Source: an uncultured Pelagibacteraceae bacterium (lineage in GTDB: Bacteria; Pseudomonadota; Alphaproteobacteria; Pelagibacterales; Pelagibacteraceae). Taken from it: DNA of 64,000 nucleotides. The notes beneath the pieces are model-generated. The model did no database searches, was not told the DNA's origin, and was given only the letters and a program-made list of their open reading frames with translations. Positions 17,988 to 25,259 of the stretch are shown in pieces. The stretch lies in the NCBI GenBank assembly GCA_902589765.1, contig CACIUF010000001.1, positions 1 to 64,000 on the forward strand, written 5' to 3'. How positions within the stretch are numbered: position 1 is the stretch's first letter; every line of letters starts with the position of its first letter. The position numbers and the translations under genes were made by a program.

Positions 17988-19124
17988 ATGGCTAAAAGAG
18001 ATTATTATGATGTCTTAGGAGTAAGTAAAAGCGCAAGCCCCGATGAACTAAAATCAGCCTATAGAAAATTAGCCGTTAAATATCACCCTGACAAAAATCC
18101 TGGTGATAAATCTGCAGAAGATAAATTTAAAGAAGCCAGTGAGGCTTATGGTGTGCTCTCTGATAAATCAAAAAAAGAAAACTATGATAACTTTGGACAT
18201 GCTGCATTTGAAAATGGTGGCGGTGGTAGAGGTGGTTTCGGAGGTTTTGGAGGTTTTAGCGGAGCAGATTTCTCTGATATTTTCGAGGATTTTTTTGGAG
18301 ACTTTGGTGGTGGTGGCAGAAGAAGTTCAAGAAGAAGCTCAAATAACCGAGGTTCAGATCTAAGATACGATTTATCAATTACACTAGAGGAGGCGTACAC
18401 TGGAAAAAAACAAAACATTCAATTTTCTACTTCTGAAAAATGTAATACGTGTAAGGGAAATGGTTCTAAACCGGGCTCTAGCCCAGACAGATGTACTTAT
18501 TGCGGAGGAAATGGAAGAGTCAGATCTAATCAAGGCTTTTTTACAGTTCAACAAACTTGTCCTCAATGTGCTGGAAGTGGTGAAGAAATAACTAATCCAT
18601 GCGGAGACTGTAATGGACAAGGCAATAAACAAACGAACAAAAAAGTATCAGTAACAATTCCTAAAGGTGTTGATGATGGTACGAGAATAAGACTTGCCGG
18701 CAAAGGTGAGGCTGGAACAAGAGGGGGCACTAGTGGAGATTTATATTTATTTATAAATGTTAAATCTCATGAATTATTTAAAAGATCTGATGTAAATTTA
18801 TTCTTTGAGTTTCCAATTTCAATAGCCGATGCTGCTCTAGGTACAACAATAGAAATACCCACAATTGACGGAAAAAAAGCAAAAATAAAAATACCAGATG
18901 GAACCCAAGATGGTAAACAATTTAGATTAAAAGGTAAAGGTATGCCTTTTATGCGAAGAGGTGATTTCGGCGATCTATACGTTCAGGTAAAAACTGAAGT
19001 TCCTGTTTTTTTAAACAAAGAACAAAAAGATTTATTAGAAAGATTTAGAAATATTGAAAATGAAAAATCAAATCCAAGTATTAAGAAATTCTTCCAAAAA
19101 GCTAAAAGTTTCTGGAAAGGTTAA
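17988..19124 (+). CDS. dnaJ: Chaperone protein DnaJ (Hsp40)
   Basis: DnaJ delivers substrates to DnaK and stimulates its ATPase. The 378-aa type I Hsp40 has the J domain ([18 protein letters not shown], then [10 protein letters not shown] with the HPD motif near residue 33). A Gly/Phe-rich linker with GGFGGFGGF follows, then four zinc repeats ([32 protein letters not shown], about residues 147-210) and the C-terminal peptide-binding domains. It starts 28 bases after dnaK and is followed 3 bases later by a small membrane ORF. Confidence 0.98.
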   Translation: MAKRDYYDVLGVSKSASPDELKSAYRKLAVKYHPDKNPGDKSAEDKFKEASEAYGVLSDKSKKENYDNFGHAAFENGGGGRGGFGGFGGFSGADFSDIFEDFFGDFGGGGRRSSRRSSNNRGSDLRYDLSITLEEAYTGKKQNIQFSTSEKCNTCKGNGSKPGSSPDRCTYCGGNGRVRSNQGFFTVQQTCPQCAGSGEEITNPCGDCNGQGNKQTNKKVSVTIPKGVDDGTRIRLAGKGEAGTRGGTSGDLYLFINVKSHELFKRSDVNLFFEFPISIADAALGTTIEIPTIDGKKAKIKIPDGTQDGKQFRLKGKGMPFMRRGDFGDLYVQVKTEVPVFLNKEQKDLLERFRNIENEKSNPSIKKFFQKAKSFWKG

Positions 19125-19127
19125 AAA

Positions 19128-19295
19128 ATGGGATTAGAAGAGATAGTTCCAGCTATTTTTTTAATAGCAGTCTTAATTCTTGTTTTGCCTGAATTTTTAA
19201 GATCAAATTCAAAATCAAAAAGATTTTTTAAAAATTTAGCTATTTGGTCAATAATTATTATATCTATTGTAACCATATCTTTTTATATCTTTTAA
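19128..19295 (+). CDS. Small hydrophobic membrane protein, 55 aa, unknown
   Basis: An ATG three bases after the dnaJ stop opens a 55-codon frame. The product begins MGLEEIVPAIFLIAVLILVL, has a basic middle (LRSNSKSKRFFKN) and a second hydrophobic stretch (IWSIIIISIVTISFYIF). It therefore looks like a two-helix hairpin with a positively charged loop on the cytoplasmic side. The position directly behind dnaJ suggests cotranscription. No Shine-Dalgarno is visible in the 3-base gap. I do not recognise the family. It fits the gap between dnaJ and the glycosyltransferase well, which argues for a real gene. Confidence 0.62.
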   Translation: MGLEEIVPAIFLIAVLILVLPEFLRSNSKSKRFFKNLAIWSIIIISIVTISFYIF

Positions 19296-19317
19296 ATATA
19301 AATTATAATCTATAAAA

Positions 19318-20475
19318 ATGAATATTCTTGTTGAGGGCTGGCGTAATATTAATCACTCCTACGCACTTGTTAACCAATGGCAAATTTTTGAACTGATCAA
19401 ATCATCAAACATATATTTTCAAGATATTCCTTTTCCTAATGAAAATTGGAATTCACAAAGAAATGATAGTGGTTTAAGGGAAGAGGTCAAAAATATAATT
19501 AACAAAATCCCTCCACCATCACATGATATTGATTATGATATAACTTATAGAATTTCAGGACCATTTAATTTTGATAAAAAATTTAATTCTGAGATAGTTT
19601 TTGTATTTGCTACATCAGAATATAAAAATAATTTAACCAAGTCAGATTACATTAATGGTGATCCAATTCAGCTGAGTAAAGAAAAAAAATTTTTTATACA
19701 CACTCCATCTAATTGGTCCAAAAAAAGCTTTCTAGCTGCTGGTTTTAGAGAAGATCAGATCGTAGTAGCTCCTCATGGAGTTGACGTAGAAACTTTTAAT
19801 TTAATTTCTGGAAGTGAAAAAAAAAATATTAGAGACAAATATAAAATAAAATCTGAAGACTATGTTTTAACAAATATCGGTGCAATGACACAAAACAAAG
19901 GTGTCGAGGATTTAATAGCAGCATATGGAATTTTAAAAAAGAAAAATAGAAATCTTAAACTTATTCTAAAAGATCAGAGTAATTTGTATGATAGGGGCGC
20001 TAATGATCCAATTAAAAATATGCACGACTCAAAATTTAATCAAAAATACAAAATTTTTAATGATCAAATGTACAAAGATATGATTATAATTTCTGAAAAT
20101 TTAAATTTTAAAGAAATTAGAAATATTTATTCTATAACAGATTGTTACGTTTCACCTTATAAAGCCGAGGGTTTTAATCTTACCCCGCTTGAAGCTGCTG
20201 CGTGTGGTACACAGATAGTGGTTACAGATGGTGGATCTACTGATGACTATTTTGATGATTGCATGGGTTTTAAGATTGAAAGCAAAGAAGAAAAACTTAA
20301 TGATAATATTTATCTCAAACCAAAAACCAATTCTTTAATCGAAATTCTTGATTCCATTATAAATAAAACTGACAATAAAAAAATTCAGAGAAGTAATTTT
20401 GTTCATAAAAATTTTTCTTGGGAAAATATAGTAAAAAAATTGAAAAAAGAGTTTGAAAGTAAATTAAGTAAATGA
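19318..20475 (+). CDS. Glycosyltransferase family 4 protein
   Basis: The 385-aa protein has a GT-B fold with NILVEGWRNINHSYALVNQW at the N-terminus, APHGVDVETFN near residue 150 and TNIGAMTQNKGVEDLI near 185. The family hallmark EGFNLTPLEAAACGTQIVVT lies near residue 282, with the EX7E pair typical of retaining GT4 enzymes. No transmembrane segment is seen, so it acts in the cytoplasm or at the inner membrane face. Donor and acceptor cannot be told from the sequence. It is unusual in lying alone between chaperone and lysine/DNA-repair genes rather than in a glycan cluster. Confidence 0.85.
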   Translation: MNILVEGWRNINHSYALVNQWQIFELIKSSNIYFQDIPFPNENWNSQRNDSGLREEVKNIINKIPPPSHDIDYDITYRISGPFNFDKKFNSEIVFVFATSEYKNNLTKSDYINGDPIQLSKEKKFFIHTPSNWSKKSFLAAGFREDQIVVAPHGVDVETFNLISGSEKKNIRDKYKIKSEDYVLTNIGAMTQNKGVEDLIAAYGILKKKNRNLKLILKDQSNLYDRGANDPIKNMHDSKFNQKYKIFNDQMYKDMIIISENLNFKEIRNIYSITDCYVSPYKAEGFNLTPLEAAACGTQIVVTDGGSTDDYFDDCMGFKIESKEEKLNDNIYLKPKTNSLIEILDSIINKTDNKKIQRSNFVHKNFSWENIVKKLKKEFESKLSK

Positions 20476-20486
20476 AATAAGAAATT

Positions 20487-21263
20487 ATGAGAAAAATAAA
20501 CTTAGCGATTACTGGTTGCTTGGGCAGAATGGGTCAGCAACTGATAAAATCGTCAAAAAAAAATATTAATTTTAAATTAGTTACACTCACTGAAAATGTG
20601 TTAATCAATAAAAAAGTTAATGGGATCAAACTAGAATTGAATTCTGAAAAAGCCTTTAAAAAAACTGATGTAATTATTGATTTTACTGTACCTAGTTGCA
20701 CACTTGAAATACTAAAAATAGCAAAGAAGCTAAAAAAAAAAGTTGTAATTGGCACTACGGGATTTAACAAAAACCAGGAAGATCTTATTAAAAAATATTC
20801 AAAAAAAATACCAATTTTAAAAGCTGGTAATATGAGCTTAGGTATAAATCTTTTAGTTTATTTAACAGAAATTGCTTCAAGTTCTTTAGGGGAAAATTTT
20901 TTAAGTAAAGTTTTTGAAATACATCATAAACACAAAAAAGATTACCCATCAGGAACAGCATTAATGTTGGGTAAAGGAATAGCTGTCGGTAAAAATAAAA
21001 ATTTTTACAATTTATTAGGAAAGAAATATTTAAATACAAAAACATTTCCATATAGTAAAAAGATCAATTTCAACTCTATAAGAAAAGGTGAGATCATTGG
21101 GAAACATGAGGTAAAATTTTCTAGTGGTAAAGAAGTAATTACTTTAAATCATGAAGCTTTTGATAGAGCCCTTTACTCTGAGGGCGCGTTAACAGCAGCA
21201 AAATGGCTTATGAATAAAAAACCTGGCCTTTATTCAATGAGAGATTTAATGAATTTCAAGTAA
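20487..21263 (+). CDS. dapB: 4-hydroxy-tetrahydrodipicolinate reductase DapB
   Basis: DapB carries out the NAD(P)H-dependent step of lysine and diaminopimelate synthesis after DapA. The 258-aa protein has the nucleotide-binding ITGCLGRMGQQLIK at the N-terminus and VIGTTGFNKNQ near residue 90. The catalytic EIHHKHKKDYPSGTALMLG near residue 147 matches the family HHxxKxDxPSGTA pattern. Its stop forms a TAATG junction with nth. It starts 11 bases after the glycosyltransferase. Confidence 0.95.
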   Translation: MRKINLAITGCLGRMGQQLIKSSKKNINFKLVTLTENVLINKKVNGIKLELNSEKAFKKTDVIIDFTVPSCTLEILKIAKKLKKKVVIGTTGFNKNQEDLIKKYSKKIPILKAGNMSLGINLLVYLTEIASSSLGENFLSKVFEIHHKHKKDYPSGTALMLGKGIAVGKNKNFYNLLGKKYLNTKTFPYSKKINFNSIRKGEIIGKHEVKFSSGKEVITLNHEAFDRALYSEGALTAAKWLMNKKPGLYSMRDLMNFK

Positions 21264-21916
21264 TGGGTGAAATTCAAAGGGCAAAGACAGTTTTAAAAAT
21301 TTTAAATAAAACATATCCTAAAATTTATGTTCCATTAAAAAGTAGAAATGTTTTTACTCTTTTAATCTCTGTTCTACTTTCAGCACAATGTACAGATGTG
21401 AATGTTAACAATGTTACTAAAAATATTTATCCAAAATATTATACACCCAAACATTTTATAAAGTTAGGAAGAAAAAAAATTGAAAAATTAATCAAAAAAA
21501 TTGGTATTTTTAGAATTAAGGCAAAAAGTATTTACAACCTATCAAAAATATTGATAGAAAAATATAACGGCAAAGTTCCTAAAACATTTGAAGAATTAGA
21601 AAACTTACCAGGCGTTGGTCATAAAACCGCTGGGGTTGTAATGTCACAAGGTTTTGGATATCCAGCATTTCCAATTGATACACATATACACCGATTAGCT
21701 CAAAGATGGGGTTTAACAAGTGGAAAAAATGTTGTGCAAACTGAAAAGGATTTAAAAAGATTATTTCCTAAAAAAAGTTGGAACAAACTTCACCTTCAAA
21801 TAATATATTATGGACGAGAATATTGTAAAGCTAGAGAATGTTATGGAGTAACTTGTAAAATTTGTACCAGTTGTTATCCTAAAAGAAAGAAACCAATTAA
21901 AACAAAAAAAGCATAA
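21263..21916 (+). CDS. nth: Endonuclease III (Nth), atypical C-terminal cysteine spacing
   Basis: Nth is a DNA glycosylase/AP lyase for oxidised pyrimidines. The 217-aa protein has LISVLLSAQCTDVNVN near residue 33, the helix-hairpin-helix LPGVGHKTAGVVM with the catalytic Lys near residue 119, and the catalytic Asp in FPIDTHIHRLAQR near residue 137. The iron-sulfur loop reads CKARECYGVTCKICTSC. Standard Nth has C-x6-C-x2-C-x5-C. Here the first, third and fourth positions fit but the second Cys is replaced by Gly, with two extra cysteines nearby. It shares 1 base with dapB and is followed 1 base later by the kinase gene. Confidence 0.92.
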   Translation: MGEIQRAKTVLKILNKTYPKIYVPLKSRNVFTLLISVLLSAQCTDVNVNNVTKNIYPKYYTPKHFIKLGRKKIEKLIKKIGIFRIKAKSIYNLSKILIEKYNGKVPKTFEELENLPGVGHKTAGVVMSQGFGYPAFPIDTHIHRLAQRWGLTSGKNVVQTEKDLKRLFPKKSWNKLHLQIIYYGREYCKARECYGVTCKICTSCYPKRKKPIKTKKA

Positions 21917-21917
21917 T

Positions 21918-22859
21918 ATGAAAGTTCTTGGAATCGGTAATGCAATCATTGACGTAATCTGTAAAGTTGATGAAAATTTTATACCAAAAAATAATCTTAC
22001 AAAAGGTACAATGAAATTATTTTTTGATGATATTGAATTTAAAAATCTTTTAAAAAATTTAAAAATTGAAAAATCAATTTCTGGCGGATCTGTTGCTAAT
22101 TCAATAGTGGGTTTATCACAACTAAAAAATGAGGTTGGTTTTATTGGAAAAATATCTGATGATGATTTTGGCTTAAAATATGAGGAGGGATTAAAAAAAG
22201 AAAATGTTAAATATTTTTATAAAAAACAAAAAGAAAGTATTCCAACAGGAACTTGTTTAATCCTAGTTACTCCAGACTCAGAAAGGACAATGTGTACTTT
22301 TTTAGGCACTGCAGGAAAAATTAATGAAAATGATATAGATGAAAACATAATTAAAAAAAGTGAATTAGTTTTTTTGGAAGGCTATTTATGGGATGAAGGT
22401 GACCCTAAAAGAGCATTTGAAAAAGCTATAAGCTGTTCAAATAAAGTTGCGATGTCTTTATCAGATTTATTTTGTGTGGAGAGACATAAAAAACAATTTT
22501 TAGAATTAGTCAAAAGTAAAATTGATATATTATTCGCAAATGAGCAAGAAATTATGTCTTTGATAGATAGTAAATCTTTTGATGATGTAATAGCTTTTTC
22601 TAAAAATCTTAAAAACAACATCGTGATTACTAGAGGTGAAGCAGGAGCAATTTCAATCAAAAATAATGAAGTGCAAGAATGTCCCGCAAAAAAAAATTTA
22701 AAAATTATTGATCTAACAGGAGCAGGAGATTTATTTGCTGCAGGTTATTTGCATGGTATAATTAACAATATGGATACTATGAATTCACTATTAAACGGTA
22801 CAGAAATGTCCTCTAAAATAATTCAAAAATTTGGTGCTAGAATAAATGAAAATTCTTAA
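21918..22859 (+). CDS. PfkB-family carbohydrate kinase (adenosine kinase-like)
   Basis: The 313-aa protein is a ribokinase-superfamily enzyme. Signature 1 lies near SGGSVANSIVGLSQL (about residues 55-70) and signature 2 at IDLTGAGDLFAAGYLHG (about residues 268-284), whose Asp is the catalytic base. The ordering and the GNAIIDVICKVD start resemble adenosine-kinase-like members annotated in alphaproteobacteria, but the exact sugar or nucleoside substrate cannot be fixed by reading. It starts 1 base after nth. The convergent arfA-like gene ends 5 bases beyond its stop. Confidence 0.87.
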   Translation: MKVLGIGNAIIDVICKVDENFIPKNNLTKGTMKLFFDDIEFKNLLKNLKIEKSISGGSVANSIVGLSQLKNEVGFIGKISDDDFGLKYEEGLKKENVKYFYKKQKESIPTGTCLILVTPDSERTMCTFLGTAGKINENDIDENIIKKSELVFLEGYLWDEGDPKRAFEKAISCSNKVAMSLSDLFCVERHKKQFLELVKSKIDILFANEQEIMSLIDSKSFDDVIAFSKNLKNNIVITRGEAGAISIKNNEVQECPAKKNLKIIDLTGAGDLFAAGYLHGIINNMDTMNSLLNGTEMSSKIIQKFGARINENS

Positions 22860-22864
22860 TTTCT

Positions 22865-22981
22865 TTATTTTTTAAAACGTTTAAAACTTCCTTTGCCTTT
22901 TTTAGGTTTAATAACTCGAGGTTTATACTTTTTAGTAAATAATTCTTTTGCAAACTTATTTTTTTTTGATTTCGTAGCCAT
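22865..22981 (-). CDS. arfA: Alternative ribosome-rescue factor ArfA-like protein, 38 aa
   Basis: A short minus-strand frame encodes 38 residues. It begins MATKSKKNKFAKELFTKKYK and continues with a stretch containing PKKGKGSFKR. This matches the conserved core of ArfA, in which an LFxxxYxxRVxKxKKGKGSYxRK-like block is the functional part; ArfA recruits RF2 to ribosomes stalled on non-stop mRNA. The protein ends right after the conserved block, without the hydrophobic C-terminal tail of E. coli ArfA. Its ATG lies inside the last codons of the upstream regulator (26-base overlap in another frame), which suggests translational coupling. Confidence 0.78.
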   Translation of the reverse strand: MATKSKKNKFAKELFTKKYKPRVIKPKKGKGSFKRFKK

Positions 22982-23519
22982 TTTTATTACTTATAATAAA
23001 ATTCTCATCACCAAAAACATCTAAAATTTTTTTTCTTAATCTGTAAATATGGGTTTCAACTGTATGAGTTTCTAATTGTGACTGATATCTCCAAACTTTT
23101 GATTGTAATTCATCAATATTGACCGATTTTGCAGATTTAAAGAGATACATTATGGAACTAATTTCTTTTTCGGTAAGTTTAAGTTTATTTTTTTCAAAAA
23201 ACATTTCTCGCGAATTTAGATTAAATTTATAATTCCCAATTAAAATTTCTGATTTTTCATGAAAACTTTTTTTAATAAATTCAATATTTATTTTCTCTAA
23301 TAATTTGAAAATTGATATTGGAAATTTATCAAAAATGATTTGATTATTTAATCCTGGTATCACTTTTCGTGTAAGAATTAAACTATTTGATTTTAAATTA
23401 AGCTTAGGCAGTTGCTCCTTACTAATTCTTTCAAAATTAAGATTTATATCCTTTTTAATTTCTGTAAAAATTTTATATAATCCATCAAACTCATAAATGA
23501 TAAGATTGTAATTATTCAT
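22956..23519 (-). CDS. Winged-helix DNA-binding protein (OmpR/PhoB C-terminal type), atypical receiver
   Basis: I use the ATG at 23519 (187 aa); a TTG at 23531 is an alternative. The C-terminal half (about residues 95-187) is a trans_reg_C winged helix: NLNSREMFFEKNKLKLTEKE, then HTVETHIYRLRKKILDVFGD as recognition helix and wing, ending ISNKNGYEI. The N-terminal half is about 90 residues and lacks the acidic pocket and DxxxP phospho-acceptor pattern of a receiver, so it is probably not phosphorylated in the usual way. No sensor kinase is nearby. It diverges from the L,D-transpeptidase gene (13 bases between starts), a possible target, and overlaps arfA at its 3' end. Confidence 0.8.
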   Translation of the reverse strand: MNNYNLIIYEFDGLYKIFTEIKKDINLNFERISKEQLPKLNLKSNSLILTRKVIPGLNNQIIFDKFPISIFKLLEKINIEFIKKSFHEKSEILIGNYKFNLNSREMFFEKNKLKLTEKEISSIMYLFKSAKSVNIDELQSKVWRYQSQLETHTVETHIYRLRKKILDVFGDENFIISNKNGYEIKKK

Positions 23520-23532
23520 ATAGATATACAAT

Positions 23533-24027
23533 ATGATAATTTGTTTAAAAAATAAACATACACTAAAAATTGATGATTTTTATTTTAAATGTTGTTTTGG
23601 TGAAAATGGAAAGAGTAAAAAAAAAAGAGAAGGTGATAAAAAAACACCAATAGGTATTTTTTCTATTGAAAACCTCTATTACAGATCAGATAGAATTAGA
23701 AAACCCATAACAAAGTTAAAATGCGTGAAAATTACTAAAAACATGGGATGGTGTGATGATCCATATAGTCCAAAGAAATACAACAAATTAATTAATGTAA
23801 AAGAAAATATTAAACATGAAAAACTTCACCGAAAAGACAATCAATATGATTTGATTATTCCAATAAAGTATAATTATTTAAAACCAATCAGTTTTAAAGG
23901 AAGTTGTATTTTTATTCACTTAACAAAAAATTATCATCCGACTGCTGGATGTATAGCCATTAATAAAAAAGATTTTATGATTATGTTAAAATTGATTAAC
24001 AAAAAAACTAAAATCAAAATAAATTAG
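23533..24027 (+). CDS. L,D-transpeptidase-like (YkuD/ErfK) domain protein
   Basis: The 164-aa protein has the YkuD-type catalytic stretch IHLTKNYHPTAGCIAINKKD near residue 135, with the His and Cys of the family (here TAGC instead of the common SHGC). The GDKKTPIGIF segment near residue 36 is the conserved GxxxTPxG motif. It resembles the DUF-type L,D-transpeptidases annotated in alphaproteobacteria. No signal peptide is visible, which is odd for an enzyme that should work on periplasmic peptidoglycan. The stop shares a TTAG overlap with the convergent yggS gene. Confidence 0.85.
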   Translation: MIICLKNKHTLKIDDFYFKCCFGENGKSKKKREGDKKTPIGIFSIENLYYRSDRIRKPITKLKCVKITKNMGWCDDPYSPKKYNKLINVKENIKHEKLHRKDNQYDLIIPIKYNYLKPISFKGSCIFIHLTKNYHPTAGCIAINKKDFMIMLKLINKKTKIKIN

Positions 24028-24683
24028 GATCTTTGACCAAATATTTTAGATCCGATCCGGATATATGTAGCAGAATTTTTTAATGCATCTAAATAATCTG
24101 AAGACATACCCATACTCAACTCTTTTAAATTTAAGCTATTATTTAAAACATTCATTTCTTTAAAAAAAATATCAGAAGGTTTATCAATAGGTGGTATACA
24201 CATTAACCCTACAACATCTAAGTTAAGTTCTTTACAATTTAAATATAATTGAGAAACTGAAGATTTATCTGCACCAAATTTTTGCTTTTCATCACCAATA
24301 TTTACTTGAATAAAGACCTTAACGTTTTTATTTTGCTTCTGTTGTTCAACAGATATTTTTTTTGCAAGTTTTTCACTATCTACAGAATGTATATAATCAA
24401 ACAATTTTACTGCTGATTTGACCTTATTTGTTTGCAATCCACCTATTAGATGTAATTTAATATCATTTTTGTTTGACTTTATACTGCTCCATTTTTCTAC
24501 AGCTTCTTGAACTTTGTTTTCACCAAAATCTGAATGTCCATATTCAATTAATGGAGATATCTTATCCATTCCAAAGGTCTTTGAAACTGCAATAATTTTT
24601 GGCATTTTATTATTTTCTGAATGAGATAGATTTTGATTTATTTCATCTTTAATGTTGATTAAATTTTGAACTATTTGATGCAT
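24024..24683 (-). CDS. yggS: YggS-family pyridoxal phosphate homeostasis protein
   Basis: YggS/PLPBP binds pyridoxal 5'-phosphate and keeps free PLP balanced in the cytoplasm. The 219-aa single-domain alanine-racemase-like barrel has the PLP lysine in IIAVSKTFGMDKI near residue 33, then DFGENKVQEA, LHLIGGLQTNKVK, LSMGMSSDY and YIRIGSKIFGQR at the C-terminus, all family signatures. Its ATG is one half of an ATGCAT palindrome whose other half starts the divergent ThiE-like gene. The two coding regions thus overlap by 6 bases and leave no room for a separate leader. Confidence 0.93.
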   Translation of the reverse strand: MHQIVQNLINIKDEINQNLSHSENNKMPKIIAVSKTFGMDKISPLIEYGHSDFGENKVQEAVEKWSSIKSNKNDIKLHLIGGLQTNKVKSAVKLFDYIHSVDSEKLAKKISVEQQKQNKNVKVFIQVNIGDEKQKFGADKSSVSQLYLNCKELNLDVVGLMCIPPIDKPSDIFFKEMNVLNNSLNLKELSMGMSSDYLDALKNSATYIRIGSKIFGQRS

Positions 24684-25223
24684 ATTAAATTACTTAATAA
24701 ATATTACTTTATAAATACATTCGATACAAATAATTTAGAAAAACAAGATAAGGCAACAATAATTATTTATAGAAACTATATCTCTATAAAGAAAGATATA
24801 AACAAAATTATTAAACTTAAAAATTTTCTTAAAAAAAAGGGAAATAAATTTTATTTGGCAAATAATTTCAAATTAGCTCTGAAACTTGGACTAGATGGAG
24901 TTTATCTACCTTCTTTCAACAAAAAATTTAATCACTTATCCTATGCTAAGATGAAAAATTTTAGTGTAATTGGATCTGCACACAACTTAAAAGAAATAAA
25001 AATTAAAGAATTACAAAAAGTTGAGACTATTTTTATATCTTCATTGTTTAAAAAAAATAAAAATTATCTAGGTTTAAATAAATTCAAAATTTTGTGTAAT
25101 TATACACAAAATGAAGTTGTTGCTTTAGGGGGAATATCCAAAGAAAATCTTAAAGTACTAAAACTATTGGATATTACTGGTTTTAGTGGGATTTCTTTTT
25201 TTAAGAAAAAAAAAGGCCCCTAA
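24678..25223 (+). CDS. Thiamine phosphate synthase-like (ThiE/TenI fold) protein, divergent
   Basis: I take the ATG at 24678 (181 aa); a TTG at 24666 is an alternative. The protein aligns by pattern with the ThiE/TenI barrel: LANNFKLALKLGLDGVYLPS, IGSAHNLKEIKIKELQK, FISSLFKKNKNYLGL and VVALGGISKENL. Yet key ThiE residues look altered: GVHLGQxD is GVYLPS, GxSTH is GSAHN, and GPIFPTxTK is SSLFKKNKN. It may be a ThiE with relaxed motifs or a non-catalytic TenI-like protein. The stop codon lies in the loop of a strong terminator hairpin. It diverges from yggS by a shared ATGCAT. Confidence 0.68.
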   Translation: MHIKLLNKYYFINTFDTNNLEKQDKATIIIYRNYISIKKDINKIIKLKNFLKKKGNKFYLANNFKLALKLGLDGVYLPSFNKKFNHLSYAKMKNFSVIGSAHNLKEIKIKELQKVETIFISSLFKKNKNYLGLNKFKILCNYTQNEVVALGGISKENLKVLKLLDITGFSGISFFKKKKGP

Positions 25224-25235
25224 AAGGGGCCTTTT
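25211..25235. terminator. Bidirectional intrinsic terminator between ThiE-like gene and porin
   Basis: A perfect 10-bp inverted repeat, AAAAGGCCCC at 25211-25220 and GGGGCCTTTT at 25226-25235, encloses a 5-base loop TAAAA. Flanking A and T runs on each side make it work in both directions as a rho-independent terminator for the convergent ThiE-like gene and the porin. The GC-rich stem stands out sharply from the A+T-rich surroundings. The ThiE-like stop codon (25221-25223) is the start of the loop. Confidence 0.93.
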
Positions 25236-25259
25236 CTATAAATTTGTCTTCTAAATTAA

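Noticed and set aside
18216-18330. GGT/GGA-rich stretch in dnaJ as a variable tandem repeat
   Set aside because: It encodes the normal Gly/Phe-rich linker of DnaJ and the units are irregular.
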